Shown here piece after piece: positions 59,016 to 64,000 of a stretch of 64,000 nucleotides of DNA. A program made the position numbers and the translations under genes. The notes under the pieces were generated by a model. That model searched no databases and was not told where the DNA came from. It worked only from the letters and a program-made list of their open reading frames with translations. Where the stretch lies: positions 19,737,664 through 19,801,663 of the forward strand of contig CM049315.1 of NCBI GenBank assembly GCA_026874595.1, written 5' to 3'. Position 1 is the stretch's first letter, and each line of letters begins with the position of its first letter. Source of the DNA: Sipunculus nudus (lineage: Eukaryota; Annelida; Sipuncula; Golfingiida; Sipunculidae).

Positions 59016-60665
59016 GAGAGTGTGTATTAAAGAACTTCGTATAAATATAAAAATATGTGATTAATATGGCCACACGTGGTGTTCATTATGTACAAACGAT
59101 ATGGACTACATTAAGTTTACAGTCTCTTAAGTCCTTCTGGCTTAGGCACTTTAGAAGTCAATAAGTGGAATTTAAATAAGGCTATGACGTCATATTTGTT
59201 GAGTCCTTTTAGACATTTTCTGCACTCAGGTCATCTCCAGTAGTCCAACAGACCTATCGTGCCATCTGTTTATACATTTTAAGTCTTGCTGCGGGGTGGT
59301 GGTGTATGAGGGGGGGGGGGGGGGTTGGTTGGTAAAATTAGCAGTTATTTACATGTGTATGCTTGAAGGAACCTCTTGAACAGAAGGAGAAGACCCCCGA
59401 CCCGAAGGCCGTCTCCCAGAAAGTATAATGAGGATTTATATGCCGGTAAACGACCTGAGACGCAACGCAGTGAATAGCTGGCACAGCCGCGGTAGGTTAA
59501 TATGTATATAAACCGGCGAGATAAGATTTAGTGATGCTGGACATAGCATTCGCCCAGTCGGCGGGGTGAATATGTATCCTTACAGACGGAAGAAGTCCAA
59601 GATGTACGACAGGCTTGTCACTGGAACCGAAGTGAATTGGAAGCCTGCTCTACACTTCCGTTTTCACATATTCTTATAATTGGCAAGATCATATATGTTT
59701 ATAACAGTTTTATTTACGAGTCAGAGACATCAGCAAACTTGAATAAATAAAATTATATCTCACAGAGTAATTGATTGGTACTTCCTGCTGCTAACAAAAA
59801 CGGAATGCCGATGTCTATTATTTTACCATCAAAGTGTCACCAGTCAAGCTTATGTCTTTTAATAATACAACGCATATACATGAACATGTAGGTGCGGCTT
59901 TTGAACAGATTGATCCATATACACTGAAATTATCACTTATGAGAGAAAAATTTAACTTTAAGTTTTTTATATTGGTTAAAATGTATGTTTGTAATGAGCA
60001 AATTCATCTTCAAAGGTAACGTAAACCTGAATGGTTAAGAGCTAACAAATATCCAAAGAGAAACTTGTCTGTGAAGGATTGTCATGCATGCAGTCGACAG
60101 AAAAAAAAACTTTAGTGTATCATGATCTTTACTCATACAGAACCTTTCACATACGCACGCGCAATTTCAGTCATTATATGTATATTTACAACATGTGTAC
60201 ATATATACACTAACGGTACATGCATATATACATTAACTCTGACAAGTTCAAGCATTCATTTCTGCACACATTTCATGCACGAACTGTTTATAGGATACGG
60301 ACAAGTGTACCACATATTTAATGTAATGGTTCTGTCGTTTTTGAAAAAAATAAAAAAAGGTAAATAAGTGAGCGCGTCCTACTATATTCCTATAATTGTA
60401 CATCTTTGTTATCAGAATTCATGCACAGTTCACATTTAACCTGTACTTAAGACTTTCTGACTGATGGCAGTGAGAACAGCAATGCCGATGAATATGTGGA
60501 TCTGAGATCAATAAATCGCATGACCGTGTGAACGGCTGTCTTGTGCGTGTGTGTTTGTGTAAACCAAGCATCTTACCTTGTCATGTTACGAGCTGCACTG
60601 ATTCCAACAATATTCGCCAACCAGCAGCTGAGAATACAAGCTATCAGTACTTGCAGCAAACCCAT
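36714..60665 (-). CDS. Glycine-receptor-like anion-selective Cys-loop channel subunit, whole coding span
   Basis: This is a plasma-membrane pentameric ligand-gated chloride channel subunit. Eight minus-strand exons (60577-60665, 46144-46208, 45577-45644, 44104-44330, 43655-43737, 43053-43187, 42412-42791, 36714-36872) have GT/AG junctions and matching phases and total 1206 nt, or 401 residues. The protein has a signal peptide (1-24), an extracellular ligand domain with a 13-residue Cys-loop (C157-C171), a second Cys pair in loop C (C216-C228) typical of glycine, GluCl and histamine-gated channels, M1 about 243-263, M2 269-290, M3 about 305-325 and M4 about 379-397. PAR at 269-271 predicts anion selectivity. 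The ligand (glycine, glutamate, GABA, acetylcholine, protons) cannot be read by eye. The M3-M4 loop is only about 50 residues. Confidence 0.92.
37755..38510 (-). repeat. 75-bp acidic-coding minisatellite
   Basis: About nine to ten units of about 75 bp (GTCATAAGCGTCATCGTCAC, then CAGAATCACTCGTGATTG and so on) lie head to tail, with a diverged variant carrying TCGTAATCGACGTCATCACC at two places. On the minus strand most units stay open and encode SDSGDDDAYDIKK-type acidic peptides. A few units are one base shorter or longer and break the frame. Confidence 0.85.
38464..38618 (-). other. Possible cryptic or alternative acidic exon
   Basis: On the minus strand a pyrimidine-rich acceptor (CTTTGTCTCTGTTTTGTAG) is followed in phase 0, the phase left open by receptor exon 7, by FSNLNVSDSDDHNSSDAD. 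A run of Asp/Ser then follows to a stop after YEGFW. If spliced to exon 7 it would give a receptor lacking M4 and ending in an acidic tail. I see no good phase-compatible donor leading to exon 8. It may be chance or an exonised repeat. Confidence 0.3.
40064..40748 (+). repeat. 0.68-kb member of the GTGACCCATGGGTC repeat family
   Basis: It opens with AGGTGACCCATGGGTCATGA then CGCTCAGCTGAC and closes with AGACAGACGGACGACGGGC, TATAGCTCAGATGACTTTCA and AAGTTGAGCTAAAAA. This is the shortest complete copy in the window, with both ends clear. It contains a G-run at 40491-40501 and two TTxCAGGGAxxTCCxTGGAT-like phrases. Confidence 0.75.
40850..41830 (+). repeat. 17-bp minisatellite with 34-bp higher-order unit
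   Basis: Units such as GTCGTGTTATCAGAATG recur every 16-17 bp from about 41410 to 41830. From about 41020 to 41400 a doubled 34-bp form (GGGCGGTCGTCTTATCAAGT, then TTGTTGTGTTATCG) dominates. The ORFs over it are repeat artefacts. Confidence 0.85.
42412..42791 (-). CDS. Receptor exon 7: loop C end, M1, M2, M3
   Basis: A 380-nt exon runs from acceptor CTCTTTGTAG to donor GATGCG/GTGAGT. It encodes GDFPCLRADFVLRRN, M1 (YYIIQMYVPTFLVVVLSW), M2 (PARISLGVLTVLTMSTQ) and M3 (VWMSMCLVFVFAGLIEFAF). At M2 position 6' there is leucine (L277) instead of the threonine usual in glycine, GABA-A and GluCl receptors; 2' is serine and 9' is leucine. Vertebrate genes split this region into two exons, so this one appears fused. 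Confidence 0.95.
43053..43187 (-). CDS. Receptor exon 6: loops F and C
   Basis: A 135-nt exon runs from acceptor CCTCTGTAG to donor GCGCGA/GTAAGT. It encodes AFSSDMMKFSWQGKAVQ through IDPNVPCHVSYGA. The cysteine pairs with FPC in exon 7 to form the second disulfide of the glycine/GluCl-type receptors. Confidence 0.92.
43655..43737 (-). CDS. Receptor exon 5: Cys-loop
   Basis: An 83-nt exon runs from acceptor TGACTTGCAG to donor AAAGCT/GTAGGT. It encodes TTLTLSCPMQLQKFPLDTQR and CPIFLES, with exactly 13 residues between the two cysteines and the FPLDTQ signature. Its size equals the 83-bp Cys-loop exon of vertebrate glycine and GABA-A receptor genes. The donor at 43655 is preferred over one four bases further because only it restores the frame and gives ESY. 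Confidence 0.92.
44104..44330 (-). CDS. Receptor exon 4: loops D, A and E
   Basis: A 227-nt exon runs from acceptor CTATTTTCAG to donor GCAAG/GTAAAA. It encodes DYMITVFVRQSWTDKRLAY, SIWVPDLFFHNEKKAYFHDV and NRLLRIYSDGRVYYSA. WxPDLFFxNEK is the loop A signature of anionic receptors. Size and phase match the corresponding vertebrate exon (about 220-227 bp). Confidence 0.94.
44749..44920. repeat. (TA)n and (TTA)n microsatellites
   Basis: A pure TA run lies at about 44749-44798 and a TTA run at about 44871-44920, both in receptor intron 3. A plus-strand ORF across them is an artefact. Confidence 0.95.
45577..45644 (-). CDS. Receptor exon 3
   Basis: A 68-nt exon runs from acceptor TTCTTAAAG to donor AACAATG/GTACGT. 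It encodes NVTEVRFNLWVTSFDSISET and TM. This has the same size and phase as the 68-bp exon of vertebrate glycine and GABA-A subunit genes. N53 lies in an NVT glycosylation sequon. Confidence 0.9.
46144..46208 (-). CDS. Receptor exon 2
   Basis: A 65-nt exon runs from acceptor TTTTTTAG to donor GATGATG/GTAGTA. It encodes SEALRKVFSSYEKRLSPNFD and D; the YEKRLSPNF part matches the YDxRxRPNF motif at the N-terminus of Cys-loop anion channels. The phases fit exon 1 and exon 3. Confidence 0.87.
46960..47110 (+). mobile_element. tRNA-derived SINE-like copy
   Basis: TGGTATAAGGGTTAGGGCGC with TGGACTTGTGACCGCAAGG resembles a tRNA A-box arm and anticodon region, and GGTTGTGTGTTACCATCCC a degraded B box. 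A tail with GGTCGAGTTCTCTCCACCC follows. This is the usual head of tRNA-derived SINEs. The 3' end is not clear. Confidence 0.6.
51430..51540 (+). repeat. Diverged copy of the 20.6/20.95-kb module
   Basis: ATGAGTAAGCAAACGGTTTAG, the GAAATATTGG block and TTTTAATATGCTTA follow the same order as in the two copies in the PAR bZIP intron. Confidence 0.45.
54036..54190 (+). mobile_element. tRNA-derived SINE-like copy, second family
   Basis: TCGCTCAGGGGTAGAGCACA is a good A-box and D-arm match and GAGCTAGATTCTCAGCC a weak B box. A core with AAGGTCGGCACCCACCCAG and AGTGGGTG follows. The tRNA portion no longer folds as an intact tRNA. Confidence 0.6.
55640..56740. repeat. 78-bp minisatellite, open on both strands
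   Basis: About 14 units of 75-78 bp share TAGATCACTTTTCTCAAGG, ATCCCTTCTTTCCGGGATCC, TGTTGATCGTATCC and TTCATTGATCCCTCC. Because most units are multiples of three, long ORFs appear on both strands (SFIDPSLPRSLFSRIPS on plus, SRKEGILEKSDLGREGSM on minus). Changes between TTGATCGTATCC and TTATCAAGTCC define subtypes that alternate. Confidence 0.88.
57711..57870. repeat. (AAT)n microsatellite
   Basis: An interrupted AATAAT run of about 160 bp in receptor intron 1; poly-Asn and poly-Ile/Leu ORFs are artefacts. Confidence 0.95.
58975..59024. repeat. (GA)n microsatellite
   Basis: A GA run of about 40 bp followed by GTGAGAGAGTGTG. Confidence 0.95.
60577..60665 (-). CDS. Receptor exon 1: start codon and signal peptide
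   Basis: The exon begins ATGGGTTTGCTG and encodes MGLLQVLIACILSCWLA, NIVGISAARNMT and two bases of an Arg codon, then donor ACAAG/GTAAGA. The hydrophobic core and small residues (GISA) fit a signal peptide cut near residue 24. An in-frame TGA 18-21 nt upstream supports this start. The two leftover bases join the single leading base of exon 2, keeping the frame. The 14.4-kb distance is the main reason for caution. Confidence 0.8.
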
Positions 60666-63527
60666 AACTGTAGCAGAAGCTTCTCAATAACTGCAGCAAG
60701 TCAATACCAGCGTCGATATGCGTCTGTCAGGCACTGCTGTCTTCATGGGAGACAACTGCTCAGTTCACCGCGCGCGGCGTGTTCTTCAAGGGCTCCAGTA
60801 TCACCTTTGACCTTAAGCCGATCGTCTGCTTCCCGCGGGCATGCTCAAGTAAGTCATGCATCAGACCATAAACGGTATACACACTTCCTTAACACATGTG
60901 AAATTCACTCATTTGCCTATTTTTTTGTTGAATTTTAATCCTGTAATGTTCATGCCTTTCCCCCCTTATTTTCAGTATCATTAATTTTGGTTTCCTCTGT
61001 TGGTTGCAAACTTTACGAGGGCAGGTGCCGCCCTGGTGGTACAACCAACCGTTCCCGCGTGCACAGAGGCGTTCCCTTGGATACTATTTCCATAGTAACG
61101 AATCACTCCATTGCTGTGAACGCCCCAGTAGCTACAAAGCCAATGTGGTCTTGTCTTTCACGAAGCTGCTTGGGAATTCAATTCTAAATTTTTTCCCCTT
61201 TGTCACTATTAGTATACTGAACAAACACGGGGTGACAATGCTAAATGTAAATTAGTTCTTTTGTGAGGTGCAAATTTAAGTGGTACAGGCGTTTTCGGGA
61301 CGGGTAGCTTCGTGCTGAAAGTCTTTGTAATTTGATAATGGAATATAACAATTATGTCTGCCTCTGTTTTTGGCGTTAGATTTATTAACCGCCCAGCATG
61401 ATGGACTGGTAACAGGTCTTTTTTGTGTGTCAAACTGATGAGCTTAAGTAGTTTTTTTAGTCCGACATCGTTTTGTCCTCAGAGCTGTTCACGCGCCATC
61501 ACCCCTGACCTGAGACAAAGAGGAAATTCACACAGTCAGGTAACTGAAACGAGTAATTGATGCGTGTGTCATCACAGCTCTATGTATTTTTAAAAATAGA
61601 TAATGACTTAGAAGTAAGTGATGTTGTATACATGAACCAGGAACAAGAAGAATCAATACAAATCCATTTCATTTTAAGCACATTACTAACACTTACACAA
61701 AACGCACATTTACAAACATTATGGGCACATACACGAATGCACATACACAAACATAAAGGACGCGGCAATTATTGCACTAATCCCAATTCCTAATTCAAAA
61801 TCCATTTGAAATATGGGCTGCTATATTTTTAAAATAATGGACAATGGGAAAAAATTAACAGCATTGCATATACTTATCTATCCCATGTATGAAAGTACTA
61901 CTCCAAAGGAAGAAAAATAATTTATATCACAAAGCCAGCCCCCGAGAATTGTATCATTTTCTTCCCTCTCATAGCACATTGCATGGTGTATATATTTGGG
62001 TTAAACAGGAAATAGTTTATTTTTATATTTTCAACATAAAAATCTTTTATAATTTAAATATAATTTAAATCACCCAGATTTACATAAGTAAAGAAAAAAA
62101 TACTATAATGTAGTATGATGACTCAATGAAGAAGTTTCATCATATAATACATCCTAAATTTTCTCCAAATGAGATGCAAACTAAAAATATTATTAAGGAA
62201 AATATAAAGAAACTATAAACTATCTGGATGATCTAAATTATCTCTAAATCGCTTTATCAAAATTATACATTTTATTCCTCTAAAAAGTTAGGGGGAAAAG
62301 GGACTATGCATAACACCTAAAAACGCAAGCTAACATGTCCCCCCCCCCCCAACCCAGCCCCACGCCTTGAATAAAGGCCAAAGGGTGAGCTGCATCAGTA
62401 GAGACCTACTTGTGCCTTTATGTATGGGTGTTTGCGTGTTTGTTTTTTACATCAGCATAATGCTCCAAAAGGGTAAAGCGGTGAAGTTGACTTATAAAAG
62501 TTAAAAGCCTGTACTGTTAATTTATTTACAGTCAGAACACTCTACATACCTGCGTATTTATCCCGCTTGGTAAAACGATAATACACGCACTGATACCTTA
62601 TATCTGAGGTGGAATGATAAATATCCTGCAGGTGACAATGTTAAAATGCGGGTCGTTGGTGAATGGACACTCGCATGCTGGCAGTAGCGGGCTATCAATC
62701 AGAATTCGAACAAAAGTTTCTGACACACTATATTCTGTGCATATACTTATGCCTGCATTTACTATTGCCTATAATATATATTCAAAATAATAGAAATTAG
62801 TAATATATTTTCCATAATACCATACTCTGATACATTGTAACGATGATGTTGTATAAAAACGTTTTATTGAGTAACTCCAAGTTTCGGAAAATGTGTATTT
62901 TCACTAATAAATGCTTGTTAAAAAAATTTAAAGGGTGATCTAAATTAACAGAGTTATGGGAAAATATTTGTCTGATTGAATACCTATCTAAGTGCGAAGA
63001 ATGCCAGTAGTCCCGAGTCCTGGTGGGAGAATTTTGTATTGCTACTTGGCATGCCGGAGGAAGACTCGTGAGGTGACTTGGATAACTCCGGTATGGCTGG
63101 TGATATTTGCATTGTCTGTGTTACCAATAACTTGAGATATATCTCGAGGGTTGTTTAAATCCGACACCTCTAAACATTTTATATTCCCCTCGTAATGCAA
63201 GGCCATTATTCTTAGCATGCCGCTGCACAGCTGCTTAGCATTTAAAATAAATCGGGTTCAGGTTCCCACCCAAAGATTACTGCGCCCCGCGAGGGATTCA
63301 AGGCTTCAGAGATGGTCTATCACTCAGGGGAACACGGACCCACGTGTTCTCCACGCCGGAGATGTGCCTGTTAAATTCAGACCTGCCGATGTACCTCGAG
63401 TCTAATTGGCACATAGGTTTACAGAAACATAATCATTGCAAAAAGTCGTAATAAGTTTCATCTGGGCAATGCGGGACATCGGCCAGGGCTGATAGAGAGG
63501 TGGGTAAAATATTGCTGATTCTTTAAA
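60666..63527. other. Upstream flank of the receptor gene
   Basis: No coding exon is supported. Sequence around 62180-62340 resembles 44930-45080 (ACTATAAAC phrase and AAAAAxTTAGGGGG), suggesting a diverged dispersed repeat. A C-run lies near 62338-62350. Confidence 0.45.
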
Positions 63528-64000
63528 CAAGTGACCCATGGGTCATGTCACTCATCTTACAAGCATGATATAAATTATTATTAGCTAACATTCACAATTT
63601 GGTAATTTGTGTGAAGTCAAGATCAACATGCATATAAAATTTCAAGGTAATAATTCATATATTATTGATAAACGGATCCTTCTGCAATTGCATATATTAA
63701 TTGTATATTGAACATGGACAGACTATTTAAAATCTACAAGATTAAAGGGATTGATATCTTATATGTTAACATTAATCCACTGATATCCATTTCCTTATGA
63801 AAGTTTCGGTCCGGTAGTCTGATCGGCTGGTTCTTTTAAATTTGAATATACAGTCAAGCCCGCTTATTGTCATGCCGGTGGTGCATGTATGAATTATGAT
63901 AATAACCGGGATGTGACATTATGTCGGCTTCAACATCGAAGTCCTTTTGAGTCATAGAAGAAGCGTTATGTCTCAAATGATATAAAATAAATCATCAACA
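63528..64000 (+). repeat. Start of another GTGACCCATGGGTC family element, cut by the window end
   Basis: ACAAGTGACCCATGGGTCAT followed by GTCACTCATCTTACAAGCAT matches the family start, here with CTCATCT in place of CTCAGCT. The 3' end is outside the window. Confidence 0.65.

Larger units (their letters stand above)
46209..60576 (-). other. Receptor intron 1 (14.4 kb)
   Basis: This long first intron has SINE-like copies at 46960-47110 and 54036-54190, a 78-bp minisatellite at 55640-56740, and microsatellites at 57711-57870 and 58975-59024. It also holds a dispersed-module fragment at 51430-51540 and a stretch near 52715-52930 that looks like an old repeat fragment. The remainder shows nothing recognisable. 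Confidence 0.7.

Noticed and set aside
60528-60938. 136-codon plus-strand ORF
   Set aside because: It lies opposite the receptor signal-peptide exon and has no family features; the minus-strand exon explains the sequence better.

Overview
This window looks like metazoan nuclear DNA. Genes are split by long introns, it is AT-rich, and it is packed with microsatellites, minisatellites, tRNA-derived SINE-like copies and short inverted-repeat elements. The gene families and the repeat style (long (GACG)n-ended elements, GACCTTTGACC modules) suggest a lophotrochozoan, most likely a mollusc. That placement is inference; no species-diagnostic gene is present.

Two host genes can be assembled exon by exon, both on the minus strand. 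(1) A PAR-domain bZIP transcription factor (TEF/HLF/DBP/Pdp1 family) runs from its first coding exon at 24353-24431 to its bZIP exon at 12165-12395. It has two homologous, phase-identical versions of exon 3 (18299-18403 and 13839-13934) that look like alternative exons. The spliced forms are 272 or 269 codons. An inverted pair of CACGTT boxes, plus a third copy, lies about 130-220 bp upstream of the start codon. (2) A glycine-receptor-like anion-selective Cys-loop channel runs from a signal-peptide exon at 60577-60665 to its M4 exon at 36714-36872. Eight exons with matching splice phases total 1206 nt, or 401 residues.

Region by region: 1-1091 and 7366-8847 are two diverged copies of one dispersed repeat family. 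Between them, 2895-7360 is a complete but decayed hAT-like DNA transposon with CAGGGTTC termini and a TACTA target duplication. 8932-9131 is a small MITE and 9590-10170 a minisatellite. 11.5-24.5 kb is the PAR bZIP gene; its introns hold a 2.4-kb repeat element with an array of DR1-like motifs, a (TA)n tract, a 56-bp palindrome and a nest of two inverted-repeat transposons. 24.7-36.7 kb is intergenic and carries repeat elements (27.9-31 kb, 32.87-34.19 kb) and a long CT-rich tract. 36.7-60.7 kb is the receptor gene, with a 75-bp acidic minisatellite and a 17-bp minisatellite in intron 7, and SINE-like copies and a 78-bp minisatellite in the 14.4-kb intron 1. 60.7-64 kb is non-coding and ends inside another copy of the GTGACCCATGGGTC repeat family.

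The two genes do not obviously function together. One is a transcription factor of a family with circadian and metabolic roles; the other is a neuronal-type inhibitory channel subunit. The strongest new observations are the duplicated PAR bZIP exon, the M2 6' leucine and very short intracellular loop of the receptor, the repeat family built around a palindromic start, and the intronic DR1 array.
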